From Protula sp. h YS-2021 (Eukaryota > Annelida > Polychaeta > Sabellida > Serpulidae), in contig OX457026.1 in the NCBI GenBank assembly GCA_949752745.1, forward strand, positions 47,253,256 through 47,317,255: 64,000 bases of DNA. Direction: 5' to 3'. How positions within the stretch are numbered: position 1 is the stretch's first letter; each line of letters opens with the position of its first letter. Shown here one piece after another: positions 22,200 to 32,442 of the stretch. Made by a program: the position numbers and the translations under genes. The notes under the pieces are model-generated. The model was not told the DNA's origin. It ran no database searches and saw only the letters and a program-made list of their open reading frames with translations.

Positions 22200-22933
22200 G
22201 GTTTTCAATTTCCCCGCCAAAATGTTGGATTTTCCCGCCAAAACTGATGATTTTTTCTACCAAAATGTTCACACTGCAGAGACACCTGATAGAAAGCCTA
22301 ACGTTTCTACCGCCAAGGCATCTGTCATTCTTTTACTTCACTGGAGCGACATCTGATGGAAAGCCTAGCGAAACAGGTCATCAATGTTGACGTCAATAGC
22401 TGGAGCCGCGTGTCCAGGTGTGTGTTTTGATAGGTGTTCATGATTTTCTGTCGATGTCATTGTCGTTTCCCGAGACGAAACAGCACTTTTATACCACTTT
22501 TTGATGATTTGGTTGAATTTTGCTCTCAAAAGGAAGGGGGGGGGGGGTTCGCACTTCCTCACTATGGTTACGCCGCCTATTATGACGTCACATAGTATGT
22601 CCTGGTGGGTCCTCATATAGTATGGACTAGGCTCTCACTTCCTCACTACGGTTACGCCTCCTATTAAGACGTCATAACGTGTGCCACACATAGCATGGTC
22701 TAAGGTTTGGGTTACGCCGCCTAGGGGGGTCCTCACATAGCATGCTCTACAGTTACGCCGCCTAGGGGGTCCTCACTTCCTCACTATGGTTACGCCGCTA
22801 TTATGACGTCATAACGTGTTCCACACAAAGCATGGTCTAGGGTCAGGGTTACGCCGCCTGGGGGGTAGTCACGTCACTGATGACGTTATTATGATATCAC
22901 AAAGTGTTTTTGAACTGTCGTTTCTATACTACT
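22200..22933. repeat. Right terminal/subterminal region of Polinton B
   Basis: Imperfect repeats of 'cacttcctcactatggttacgccgcc', 'tattatgacgtcataacgtg', 'cacatagcatggtctaggg' and 'ggggggtcctcac' occupy 22520-22900. The terminus ...TATACTACT is at 22933. TGACGTCA occurs several times, but the ETS half is not joined to it as in C and E. No gene between 22200 and 22520. Confidence 0.75.
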
Positions 22934-23497
22934 CCTAACGTCTACGATACAATGTTGAATAAATGTAGGCAAAGCAAGCTTGATTAGGCTTGCTTTTGGT
23001 CACAATCAAAACGTAGCTTCATATCAATGACAACATTGAATAAATGTGAGAAAATAGACGTTGAATAGGCGTCGAAAATGGACGTTGCATTGATCTCGGG
23101 CTCACAAAACTGCTCCCTGCGTTATCGTTCGACGAAAACGGCAGATATGATAGGTCACTTGAAAATATACCAAAATCAGGATTATACTATGAGAATTTCT
23201 CAAGAGTGCGTAACTACTTTTGAAAAATATTCATGGAAATAGACATCATAGGAATACTCTTTTGCTCTGGGGGTAGTGTGACGGACAGATCACCACATTA
23301 TGGTTGTGGGTGTTTTGCGGTTGATTCTATATTAATATTTCCCCGAAGTCTGTACAACGTAGAGACAGCGACACTGCTTCGACTTCAATTTTCAACCTAT
23401 TAACAACCTTGATAACACATCGGATAATCCACATCTATCCAACGTCGGAAGCTAGAAGTTCTATCGACTTGCATAAACCAAAACCAGAAGTTGCCGC
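22934..23497. other. Intron spacer between Polintons B and C
   Basis: No gene recognised. It begins with CCTAAC (candidate duplication of B) and ends with TGCCGC (duplication of C). Confidence 0.6.
23492..23497. repeat. Target-site duplication of Polinton C, left copy (TGCCGC)
   Basis: Six bases immediately before the terminal AGTAGTAGG, identical to 34288-34293. Six-base duplications are characteristic of Polintons. Confidence 0.92.
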
Positions 23498-23690
23498 AGT
23501 AGTAGGAAAGTAAGGTTTCTACCACAGGAAGTGACGTCATTCTGTGTGAACCGGAAGTGACGTCATAGGTGTAGTCATGGTAACGAAGTGACGTAGTCAT
23601 GGTAACGAAGCGTAGCCATGGTAATGTGTCGTAGTCATGGTAACGTAGCCATGATAGTCATGGTAACCCTAGTGAGGACCTTCCCCCCGG
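23498..23690. repeat. Left terminal inverted repeat of Polinton C
   Basis: It matches the reverse complement of 34097-34287 with a few differences. It contains CAGGAAGTGACGTCAT at 23525-23540 and CCGGAAGTGACGTCA at 23551-23565 (ETS site fused to CRE). Four or five copies of 'gtagtcatggtaacgaag' follow, close to the RFX X-box, then GTGAGGACC and poly-C. Confidence 0.93.
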
Positions 23691-24052
23691 GGTCGAATTT
23701 GCGATTTTTGCATATTTATCCGTTTCAGAAAATTCTAAACATTTTTGGTTTTTTTGGGTCGACCTTCCCCCCCCCCCCACCCCAAGGGTCGAATTTGCGA
23801 TTTTTGCATATTTATTCGTTTCAGACAATTCTAAACATTTTTGGTTTTTTGGGTCGACCTCCCCCCCCCCCCCTCAGCGGGGGGGTCGAATTTGCGATTT
23901 TTGCATATTTGTCCGTTTCAGATAATTCTAAGCATTTTTGGTTTTTGGGTCGACCTCTCCCCCCCCCTTCCCCGGAGAATTTGCGCTTTTTTGCATATTT
24001 ACACGTTTCAAACAAGTCTACAATTTTGACCCCCCCCCACCCCCCAACGAGC
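23691..24052. repeat. Four ~90-bp subterminal repeats with poly-C
   Basis: Each unit holds 'gaatttgcgatttttgcatattta', 'cgtttcagacaattctaaacatttttgg' and 'gggtcgacc' followed by 7-14 C. The units are related to the inverted repeats at 13345-13740 in Polinton A. Confidence 0.9.
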
Positions 24053-24065
24053 TTCTGGTTCACCA

Positions 24066-25142
24066 ATGAGTAGTATAAAAACGAGTGTTCTTGAATGCTA
24101 TGACAATTATCACCAAGACATCATGGAAACGTCTCTGATAGCACCTTCAGCTAGCAACATGGAAATTGATAGCTTGTTCAACAACGAAATAATGGCTTTT
24201 ACAGATGCAGTTTTAACTGCAGAGGAGACTGCTACCTTCCTAAGTACACTGGCAGAAGCTGAAAAAGCCTTGGAGGAAGCATTAGGGACTCCGTCAGACG
24301 TGTCTACAGTACGGCAAAGAAAGCCTGAGGAAGCGTTAGGTACTTCGCCAGTACAGCAAGCAATGTCAGATCCTGAGGGATCTGACTATCCGTTCTGGGT
24401 TGCAAATGTGCTTGTAAATGGTAGCGCTAAACCACTTAGTACAAAGTTAAAGGCGCATCTAGAGCATCTTGAGGAAGAAGTGGTCATGTCAAGCGATGAC
24501 GACAACGACGACGATTACGACAACGGCAGCGATGACGACAACGGCAGCGATGACGACAACGACGGCGATGACGACGGCGACGACGATGACAAGCAGCTCA
24601 AATCTAAATTTGAATTGAGCAAAACTATTCCTGTTACTGAGGAAGACGCCACGATGTTGAAACGAAACTTTCGAGCAGTGATTCCTCTGATGGATTGCAA
24701 CATTTAATGGCGTTTATGTGAAGAAGACTTTTTCGATCGACACACATACATGTACCTAACGGAAGAGGTGAACACTGTCATTCAGCTCATCTACATGCCA
24801 GAAGGAAACATAGAGCATCTTCCCGCGTCAGAGCCACAGTTCTCCGAAGCCATGACCCGACGTTTCGTTCAACTTATTAGAAGTCTTCATGAGGAACTTT
24901 TTAAGACTTTATGTCTACCGGCACCAAAGTGTGTTGATGAGTATCGCTATTCCAAATGTGCAAAGGTCACGCTACATGGCTTCAAGTCCCTTGAAGAACG
25001 TATTAAGGTGTGTGATATGATGGCTTACCTCTATGAAAAAGGACATTTCACCATACCAATGCTCTTTCAATGGATAATTGGGAGTCGCAAACGACGAGAC
25101 TTTTTAGTGATTGTCATAAGACAATCTCTAACAGACGGTTAG
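24066..25142 (+). pseudogene. Unknown Polinton C cargo protein with Asp-rich tract; one nonsense codon
   Basis: The ATG at 24066 starts a frame of 213 codons to TAA at 24705-24707. The same frame stays open to 25142, so a single nonsense codon probably splits a protein of about 358 residues. Residues ~140-178 are dominated by Asp/Asn/Gly/Ser repeats ('DDDYDNGSDDDNGSDDD'). The C-terminal part has 'RRFVQLIRSLHEELFKTLC' and 'HFTIPMLFQWIIGSRKRR'. No family recognised. It is first after the left end, where B and D carry different genes. The acidic tract would suit a histone- or DNA-mimic role, but that is speculation. Confidence 0.5.
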
Positions 25143-25221
25143 CCAACAGCCTCTCTGGATGGTTTCAACGAGATCACTCCGCGATTTTGCAAACATCTCA
25201 TGAAAACATACATGTAATGGC

Positions 25222-25786
25222 TATATAAAAGGAGTGAGGTGTCAAGTGCAGTAATCATTCAATGCACAGCCATGGAGAAGACAAGCAGCTTTAAATTAGT
25301 GCAAACTTAACCATTACTGTACAGCATGGACAATTTGGACCATTTCTTCGAATCAAACGTGGAGAGAGATGGCTTGCTTTATCACCATCTTTGTGGCAGA
25401 TTGTGTGTGAGAAATTGAAAAATTTACGCAACATTGGCTTCAAACTGTACTTAACGCAAACGAAGTGGCCTGAAGTCATTTCATACTTGGATATGTGCTA
25501 TGTGAGTTTTGTGCAAACATCACTGTCTGAAGGGAAAGAATATACGCGTTACATCAACATGAATGATGGTGAATGGGAGACATTGCTTCAGGAAATGGAG
25601 AACATCAACTCAGTCTTATTCGCCAAACCTGAGCCATGTACGGAATGTCATGGGAAGAAAACTCCTATCAAGCTGCAAAAGGATAAGCGAATGAAAGTGT
25701 CAAAGCTATCCAAGAACAGACTGGCTGAAGTTCTATTGGAGAATATGAACGTGCAAAATCAACTTAGACTTACCTGTGACACATAG
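25222..25786 (+). pseudogene. PC4-like Polinton gene, cut by the internal deletion
   Basis: It matches the middle of 20985-22188 and 50247-50512. An ATG lies at 25272 (MEKTSS-like), a frameshift near 25310, then an open frame from 25391 containing 'GFKLYLTQTKWPEVISYLDM', 'RYINMNDGEWETLLQEM' and a Lys-rich segment. The region is terminated near 25775, where the sequence jumps into the major capsid gene. 'ctatataaaagg' at 25221-25232 looks like a TATA box, but in B the same bases are coding, so I do not call it a promoter. Confidence 0.55.
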
Positions 25787-26820
25787 TAACAATACCCATG
25801 GATATACCAGCATCATATTTCATCTCATTCATGACTCGGAGAAGCCTCCATTCTGAGCGCTCTATGCGTCTCATCTATAAAAATACTGCTTGGTCAATGA
25901 ATACTCATAAGGTGAAAAGAGCTAATCATGAAAGATATGTAGCAGGTTTTCATGTAAATGTTGAGGGTGGTGATATAGCTCTACAGGGAAATAATGGTTT
26001 ACATAATCGTTATTTGTATATACGTCTAAGCCGTGAGTTTACGTTTACTGGTGGTTTAAGGGTAGATTTGTTTGAGCAAGATCGCTATCTTCCCAATGGT
26101 ATTAGTATGAAATTACGTTTACATAGACAAAAAGACGAATATGTATTAATGGCTGCAAATAATGGTTTTAAGGTAGAAGTGAGAGATGCGTTTTTAACCA
26201 TTCGCAAAGTGAGGGTTAGTCCAGGTATTCAGTTAGGGCATGCAGATGCATTGATGAAAACTCCTGCTAAGTTTATTATTACTAGAAAAGAGTGTAAAAT
26301 TTTAGCTATTCCAGCTGGATTTCAATCTTTTGTAAAAGATAACATCTTTTAAGGCCAATAACCAAAACGTATTGTTATTGGACTGGTTCATAATGAAGCC
26401 TTTGCTGGAACAGTATTGAGAAATCCATACAATTTTGATCATTTTCTTCTTCACTTTATGCAACTTTACACAGATGGTGAACCAGTTCTATCTAAACCTC
26501 TCAAACCTGATATAAATCGAGGCAAATATCTTGATGCTTTTGAAACTCTTTACAAATCTTTTGATAGATTGAAAGGTGAGAAAAGTTCCATTATAAAACG
26601 GGAAGATTGGTCTAGAGGTTATGCTTTATTTTCGTTTGACTTAACACCTGATTGTGATGGTGATGATCATTATGCCCTTATCAAGCATGGGAATTTGCCA
26701 CTAGAAATGAATTTTGCTGGTGCCTTGCAAAATACAGTCAATGTTATAGAGTATGCTGAATTTGATAACATCATTGAAATAAGTGCAAATCGTAGCATTC
26801 AATTCGACTACCAGTCATGA
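25776..26820 (+). pseudogene. Polinton major capsid protein, N-terminus missing
   Basis: This corresponds to the C-terminal two thirds of the double-jelly-roll capsid gene seen in D (58755-59913). Landmarks: 'SERSMRLIYKNTAWSMN', 'RYLYIRLSREFTFTGGLRVD', 'RKVRVSPGIQLGHADALMK', 'VLRNPYNF', 'SFDLTPDCDGDDHY' and 'NRSIQFDYQS' at the end. Annotators often label such proteins 'F54H12.2-like'. Two in-frame TAA codons lie near 26350 and 26359, and the first residues are in another frame. Its last bases overlap the protease start (ATGA). Confidence 0.85.
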
Positions 26821-27251
26821 ATACGAAACAGACAGAAGCCATACTATCCCATGATACCGCGACAAAAGACTTGTTTCAAGGTGTGTTTTCCATGGATCAG
26901 TTACCACCTTTACAACGCGGTGCCTATGTCATCAACACAAACGATCATGAGCCAGGAGAGCATTGGCTGGCAGTATATTATGACGAAGACCCTGCAGAAT
27001 ATTTTGACTCTTATGGACTTTTACCTATAGACAGTCGTTTGAATAAGTTTTTAAAGTTTAATTTCATTTATAATTCAGTTCCATTACAAACACCGATATC
27101 ATCTACATGTGGATTTTATTGTGTGTATTATACAATTCAAAGAGCTCGAGGACATAGTCCTTTTGAAATCATTGATGTATTAAGAAGAAGTGATGGTGAT
27201 TTTGTTGTAAAGGATTTTGTATATAGGCATTATAAGTCATTATTTTATTGA
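26817..27251 (+). CDS. Adenain-like cysteine protease of Polinton C, intact
   Basis: 144 residues, uninterrupted. The catalytic residues expected of the adenovirus-type maturation protease (C5/Ulp1 fold) are present. His49 lies in 'GEHWLAVYYD', Asp64 in 'EYFDSYGLLP', Gln91 supplies the oxyanion hole in 'PLQTPISSTCGFYC', and the nucleophile is Cys98. It would cleave capsid and core precursors during virion maturation. It starts within the capsid gene stop (ATGA), so translation by termination-reinitiation is possible. The ATG and length are normal for the family in Polintons. It is one of the few intact virus-type genes here. Confidence 0.92.
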   Translation: MNTKQTEAILSHDTATKDLFQGVFSMDQLPPLQRGAYVINTNDHEPGEHWLAVYYDEDPAEYFDSYGLLPIDSRLNKFLKFNFIYNSVPLQTPISSTCGFYCVYYTIQRARGHSPFEIIDVLRRSDGDFVVKDFVYRHYKSLFY

Positions 27252-27359
27252 TGTTGTATTAGTTAAGTTGTATTAGTTAAGTAGTTGGTAATTGTGAATT
27301 GTATTATGAATATTGTAAATAAACAAGACCGTTTTATACAACATTCTTTGTTTATTGTG
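27252..27359. other. Convergent 3' ends between protease and PC4-like genes
   Basis: AT-rich gap where plus- and minus-strand transcription units meet. 'aataaa' at ~27318 on the plus strand could serve as polyadenylation signal for the protease unit. Confidence 0.45.
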
Positions 27360-27644
27360 TTATACATTATTTACATTTTTACAATTAATTTTTACAAATA
27401 CATTCAATACATCGGTAAACACATGCCATTCATACCAATCTAAATTAATATATGTATCACAGACATTACATTCACGTTTGTAAATGCTATGAAAGCTCAC
27501 ATAGCACTGTCCATTACCAAACTTTATTATTTTCACATCTTCGTGTTCAGACAGTTTCAGTTCATATCCATCTTCATTTATGTCAATGTCCATCACCATA
27601 ACACACATGGGATGTGTCAGCTCAATGGACTTGGTGCCCCGCAT
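27360..27644 (-). CDS. PC4-like small protein (third of the minus-strand cluster)
   Basis: 94 residues from the ATG at 27644 (MRGTKSIEL). I prefer this start because upstream codons are an out-of-frame remnant of another gene. It contains 'DVKIIKFGNGQCYVSFHSIY' and 'DTYINLDWYEWHVFTDVL'. The pattern of short strands followed by '(Y/F)I.L...EW..L' fits the PC4/p15 ssDNA-binding fold. A degraded copy lies at 60380-60690. Suggested role: binding single-stranded DNA during protein-primed replication or as a transcription cofactor (inference). Confidence 0.5.
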   Translation of the reverse strand: MRGTKSIELTHPMCVMVMDIDINEDGYELKLSEHEDVKIIKFGNGQCYVSFHSIYKRECNVCDTYINLDWYEWHVFTDVLNVFVKINCKNVNNV

Positions 27645-27694
27645 GAGTTGCACTCCTTCCTCTTTGAATTCAAGCGTCAGGTTGTAACAGAGCT

Positions 27695-27780
27695 TGTAAC
27701 AGAGCTTACCATTCCACTGTGTTGAGGGTGATGTAGTCGTAGCTTTCTGTAAGCTCGTCATATTGGCGAGCCAGTCAGAT
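27695..27780 (-). pseudogene. Remnant of a fourth PC4-like gene
   Basis: About 75 bp match the 3' part of the gene at 60712-61002 ('cattccactgtg.tcagggtgatgtagtcgta'). The rest is deleted in element C. It explains the spurious N-terminal extension of the downstream frame. Confidence 0.7.
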
Positions 27781-28184
27781 CAACTATGAGCTGTCTCCTT
27801 CTCTGCAAAGACGTTTTTATGCTCGCAAGATGGTGAAGAGTGAGCAGCCTCTAGGAATCGTAACCCTGCGCGCCAATTCTTCACATCAAAGTGAATCATG
27901 TCTGCATATGGATTATCTGGCACAACTCCATCATAATCTTCTGGATAATCCTGTAAAAGATTTCTCCAGAATCTAACACGTATGTTAGAATCATGTTCAA
28001 TCACATACACTTCAACTTTATTTCCAAGTCTACGTTTAAACCCAGGTTCAAGCGGTATGTTTTTAAAGTCTTTCCACACTTCAGGTTTAAACCGATAATC
28101 AGAAATTATCCGAGAACTTATTATCACTTCATTCCTATCATTTACAGTAAGGTAAGCACCACCGTTAAACACGTATGCATTCAT
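27780..28184 (-). CDS. PC4-like Polinton protein (second of cluster)
   Basis: 134 residues from ATG at 28184, intact. Segments: 'AYLTVNDRNEVIISSRIISD', 'VEVYVIEHDSNIRVRFWRNL', 'ADMIHFDVKNWRAGLRFLEA'. The last element (hFd..W..L..l) has the PC4 helix position; overall similarity to PC4 is weaker than for its neighbour. A decayed orthologue is at 61104-61443. It sits 15 bp from the PC4 gene and is probably co-transcribed with it. Confidence 0.5.
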   Translation of the reverse strand: MNAYVFNGGAYLTVNDRNEVIISSRIISDYRFKPEVWKDFKNIPLEPGFKRRLGNKVEVYVIEHDSNIRVRFWRNLLQDYPEDYDGVVPDNPYADMIHFDVKNWRAGLRFLEAAHSSPSCEHKNVFAEKETAHS

Positions 28185-28199
28185 GATGACAATACCCTG

Positions 28200-28556
28200 T
28201 TATGAGCTGTCTTCTTGTCTTCGAAGCCTTTTATCCACTTCTTTCACTTGCTTCTTCAGCATTTTCCATTCAGGTATTGTCAGCAAAATACCCTTTTTTG
28301 TAGGACGGTTTCTTCCAGTCCCCTCATCTCTGAGGTACTTGCGAATGTTTACCACTCCTTCATTGCTTTGTTTCATAATCTTGATATACTTTCCATTTCC
28401 TAGAGAAAGCATTCCATCCCACGACTGTGGTGTTGGTGCCGTCTCCACTTTCAATTTCTTGATGGTAGTGGTAGGATTTTTAACTTTTAAGTCTTTGACT
28501 GTATCTGCAAGAGTATCCATATCAGTTGTAGACCTCTTACGACTTTCAAGTTCCAT
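28200..28556 (-). CDS. PC4/p15 (SUB1-like) transcriptional coactivator domain protein
   Basis: 118 residues, intact, ATG at 28556. The N-terminal half is Ser/Thr/Lys-rich, as in PC4. The C-terminal half reads 'LGNGKYIKI', 'GVVNIRKYLRDE', 'RPTKKGILLTIPEWKMLKKQ'. This matches the PC4 signature: strand, (V/N)IR.(Y/F), P(T/G)KKGI.L....W..L. PC4 dimers bind single-stranded and melted DNA and act in transcription and replication. A TATA box lies about 55 bp upstream (28609). The orthologue in D (61479-61809) is frameshifted. Confidence 0.82.
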   Translation of the reverse strand: MELESRKRSTTDMDTLADTVKDLKVKNPTTTIKKLKVETAPTPQSWDGMLSLGNGKYIKIMKQSNEGVVNIRKYLRDEGTGRNRPTKKGILLTIPEWKMLKKQVKEVDKRLRRQEDSS

Positions 28557-28606
28557 GTTAACTCTTCAATGTTCACTCTTCAAATAACTCTTACGTTGGA
28601 GGACCT

Positions 28607-28622
28607 CACCTTTTTATACCAC
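28607..28622 (-). promoter_or_regulatory. TATA box of the PC4-like gene cluster
   Basis: On the minus strand 'GGTATAAAAAGGTG' lies about 50 bp before the PC4 ATG at 28556. D has 'ATTATAAAAGGG' near 61866, similarly spaced before 61809. Conservation of the box in a non-coding gap supports a promoter. Confidence 0.6.
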
Positions 28623-31600
28623 AGCCTTGTAATGTCCATGAGCTAAGGTGGAATAGGCATCATTCAGCACATATCGCTTGTCGTCATATAGGGAGAGGGC
28701 TACTTTCCTCATCTTCCCTGAGAAAAGCTGGTGACTATGACTTCGAATAATGTGTCCTGTAGCCATCGTTGGAGTTTTCTTGAACAAACTGTCTCTATAC
28801 TGCACATGTTTAATGCTTCATTGGCAAGCTCGAGTGATACCTTTAGCTGTATGTTTTTCTTTCCCAACACAATAAACTGTACATTTTCAGTCCAACAAAC
28901 TCTTCAATGGGGACGCCTGCCATCTCATCCTTCATTTTCCCAAGCACTTTTTTGTTCACGTTGGAATGTAGGAAATGATCTGGCGGAAAGTCACTTGTGT
29001 CGAACAAGTCAGCATCTTGCTGCATATCCTTGTAGATATCTTCCGTTTCTATGTCGTAACATAGACTGTCGGTGTCGCTGAACAACAACTTGGCATTGGG
29101 ATACTTGACCATGATTTAGTTGTAATGAAAGTTGAACATAAGCACTTTGCTGAGGTCGAGAATGGTGAAGCCAACTTGAATGGGTTTATCCAGAAGCAAA
29201 TCCACTTTGCGAAAATGTACAGCGGTCAAATCTTTGTTGAAAATTTTGAATTTGTGGAAAGAAGGTTTGGCTACAAGTTTCTTGAACCGCTTTTCCTTGT
29301 GAACAAGTTCAACATTGATTCGCTTTCTCACATTTTCCATGGTTTTGCCAAACACTGAGCTGTTCATCAGTTTGAAGAAGTCTTTCTCAAATGGGTTCTT
29401 AGCCAATTTTCTCTTTTCTGTGGGTAAGGTAATGTATTTTGCTAGCCATTTGCTCTGTTCAAACATGATGGCGCGATGTACTTTGGTGACTTTCAACCCC
29501 AGTGAGACGTACTGTTGTAAATTCCTGTAATGAAGTACATATTTCTTCTTGTCAGACAAGTTAGGAATGAGCTTTTCACTGGGTTTGTCTTTCATGTTCA
29601 GATCTTTCCGCAGCTTCTGACTATACTCTGACAACTCTCCAACTCTGGAGCCACTGGGTAGTGATTATGACGATCATGGATTGAATTTGGGTATTCTAAA
29701 TCCACTTCCAAAATGAATCCAATGTCGTCATTTTCAGCTACATCAATGAAGTCGATGGATTCTGGCTCGCTCACCCACATAAATCCTCTTTGTGGCATGC
29801 TTTGTGACATGGCTCAGCCATACAAGTTGTTTGCGTCGAGGTACATCAGGTAGTTGTTTGGTAACTCAGAATTGTAATCTGCTACGTAGGGATTATTTGC
29901 TTTCGCATAATTGTGCGTGATCACAGATATGCCTTGCTCAACCATTTGGTACATGTCAATGTCATTGATCAATTCCAACTTCACCTTTGTCGCTTTTAAC
30001 ATAGCATCCCACGACAGTTCTGCTGCTGTATAGTAGTGAGCAGGTTCCAATTCATACGTGTTGAGACACAGTTGACGAAAATTTTGAAACATGTCAGCTA
30101 GCAGTAGCACATCTGATTTCAGTTACAGGTCGTGGTAGTCACCGAATGTGGTACAGTTGAATGTATCCCACACCTTCTGAGCATGCGCATAATCCTCATC
30201 GCTAATGTCCTCTTCGCTAAGCTGACTATAAAACTTGTCCTTTGATGGTAGCTGTGTTTCAGCAAACTTGGATGGTTCGTCCACGTAATCGTAGGGATAC
30301 AATCCCTTTCTTAACAGCAAATCTTGTTGGTTGCTATCGTGAATGTGAGAGGTCATGTTGTAGAAGTTATCTTTCCCTTCTGCCGCAAGGTTGGATACCA
30401 ACTTCTGTAGAGAGGTACTCATGAACTGAAAGCTGTCTGTAAATTTTAGATTGCTCATGGTGAATGCAATATATTTCTCAATGGTGTTGGGAATGACTGT
30501 AATCGTTTCATTTTTAAATTTCCCAATTTCCTCCATGATCAAATGGCTGTCATAGCCTCGTAAATTGTGGAAAAACACAGGAATGATAAAAGAATCTTTA
30601 ACATCCTGCTTATCGTTTCTAAGTCGGAATATCAAATTGCATTCACTATGTGCAGCTCCGTGGTATTTACCATTGATGTGGTCATGATCTCTCACACGAT
30701 ATGCTCCTAGAGGCTCATAACAAATGTAGCAATCAACAGCGTTCTTGAAATCCTCTTTGTCTTCACGAGTCATTGCCATATCCTTTGGCTGCTGGAAGCC
30801 ATGCACAATACGATCACGCTCATTCACCATATGGTCTAAAAAGACTTTCACAGCATTATCTCCTCGATACACAACTGGTGTACGTATGTCATACTGGCTC
30901 ACAACCACATAGGCAAAGCTGTTTGGACGATGATGCTGATACCTAACTTCTTCATGCTTTTTCGTGAAACATTCAAAGTCTGCATAAATTACAAACGGCG
31001 CTCGCTGTTGTTTCGCTACATTCTTGAACTTGATGAAGGGTTCCTTGGGGAATGATAAACGTTGTGCTCCATGCTTGCCACACACTTCACGATGCTTGTC
31101 TAAAAGAAGTTGTCGCTTAAACCCGTGAAGACAGTTGAAACAATAAAATGCTGCATCCTTGCACTTTGGTCGATAAGCCATAAGTCTGCTGAAATTCTTG
31201 ATAAGGCAGTAATGTATTTTCTTGTCATTGCTAATCAAAAGTAAGTTGATTTCTCTCACACAGGTGTTTCAACTTAGTTGTATTGGAACAACTACATCAT
31301 GTTCACATCCAAACACATTGATAGATACTTCATTCTCCTTTTCAAATTTTGGAATGTCCGTAATCGGTGTGGGAAATGTCATGCCTTCCACCTTCAATTC
31401 GTTCTCAAATGGTGTGTATTGATTCACACGTTGTGGGTTTCTATTTGAAGGGTGATGGTGAGCCAATACGGACAATAAGAAGCATTTGTTGTCATCATTC
31501 GGAATGTTTAATACAGCCTTTGTATTCTTCACTTTCTTCGGTAGTGGGATAAAACTGCTTGCTTCTAGTGGCGCTGACGTAGCTGTATGTACTTCAATGT

Positions 31601-32285
31601 ACAATATGTTATCCAACACCCAGCCAGAACCTTGTCGCTCATGTTCATCAAACATGGTAAACAATTCTTTATAGGCTTCTGACAAGTCCTTCTCAATATC
31701 CGCTGGATTGTATGCTGTATATGTCGGACTGCTGATGAAGGCATTATATACTTGTTCAACCATAACACCTTCTCCATTCGCCGTCAGTTTCTTGAAGCGT
31801 GCATGCACCACAATATACCATTTCATGCCATGGTTTAACGTTTCTAGCAAATGTCTCTTGATCCGGTCCTCTTGTTGTCACATTTCAAGTAGTAAATCTG
31901 ATCCATCTTCAGACTCAAACCATTTTTCCTGTGCGTTTTCACCAAGACTGAGCCTTCTGCCTCTCCCTACTTGTCCTGTCTTTTGCTTCTTTGTACGTTG
32001 TTCTTCATGAGGTACATTTTCCATCTCAACTGGTATGCATGCATGTGTCTCAAACGTATCCATAGATGGAAATATTTTAATGCATTCACAGCAGAGGACC
32101 AGATCAGGTCTGTCAATGCCAACTTGTACCGTCTTTCGTCTCTTGGCTTCAATCTCCTCAACAAGCTCTCCATGAGCACGTTTCATCTTAGCTGGTTTGC
32201 ATGTATGCGCTACAAACAATTCTAGAGATGGAAATGTTGAATTACAGTCATGGCAGAAGACTGATGTGTCAGAATTAGATGCCAT
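28614..32285 (-). pseudogene. Polinton protein-primed DNA polymerase B, full length but broken
   Basis: A gene of roughly 1200 codons from ATG 32285. Order: two C2H2-type fingers (residues 1-80, 'FCHDCNSTFPSLELFVAHTC'), the N-terminal Polinton region, a zinc-finger-like 'FYCFNCLHGF', Exo I 'YADFECF', an Endo VII-like HNH motif 'RDHDHINGKYHG', 'RGYDSHLIMEEI' (Exo II), palm motif A 'DANNLYG', motif B 'MNSSVFGKTMENVRK', motif C 'FSDTDSL'. In-frame stops lie at 31878, 31269, 30123, 29814 and 29116, with frameshifts near 29640 and 28855 and a stop near 28820. Every key motif is otherwise preserved, so inactivation is fairly recent. Confidence 0.92.
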
Positions 32286-32442
32286 TGTTGTTGTTGTCAC
32301 GTCAACTGCTGAAACTGAAATGCTGAAATGTAATCTCAGACATCCCCTTTTCTACACACTCATACAGATACAGAATTTACGTTTCATTTCACAACAGAGG
32401 ATGGCCCTTAAAAGGGCCGAAAGATGTTAGTAAGTTGACTCT

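Larger units (their letters stand above)
18056..22933 (-). mobile_element. Polinton B: truncated element retaining its right terminus
   Basis: The right terminus ...TATACTACT lies at 22933, followed by CCTAAC as candidate target duplication. Reading inward on the minus strand are: an unknown PC4-like/Cys-rich gene, an acidic unknown gene, a NADAR-like gene, the integrase C-terminus, ATPase, GGF protein, coiled-coil hypothetical, and the first ~120 bp of the penton gene, where similarity stops near 18056. There is no left terminus. It lies in the ~17.6-kb intron of the guanylyl cyclase gene. Confidence 0.85.

Noticed and set aside
24515..24703. Minus-strand Ser/Leu-rich frame
   Set aside because: It is the complement of the Asp-rich tract of the plus-strand gene at 24066.
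25221..25232. TATA box (ctatataaaagg) before the PC4-like gene of C
   Set aside because: The equivalent bases in B and D lie inside conserved coding sequence (Gly-Ile-Lys-Gly), so the match may be coincidental.
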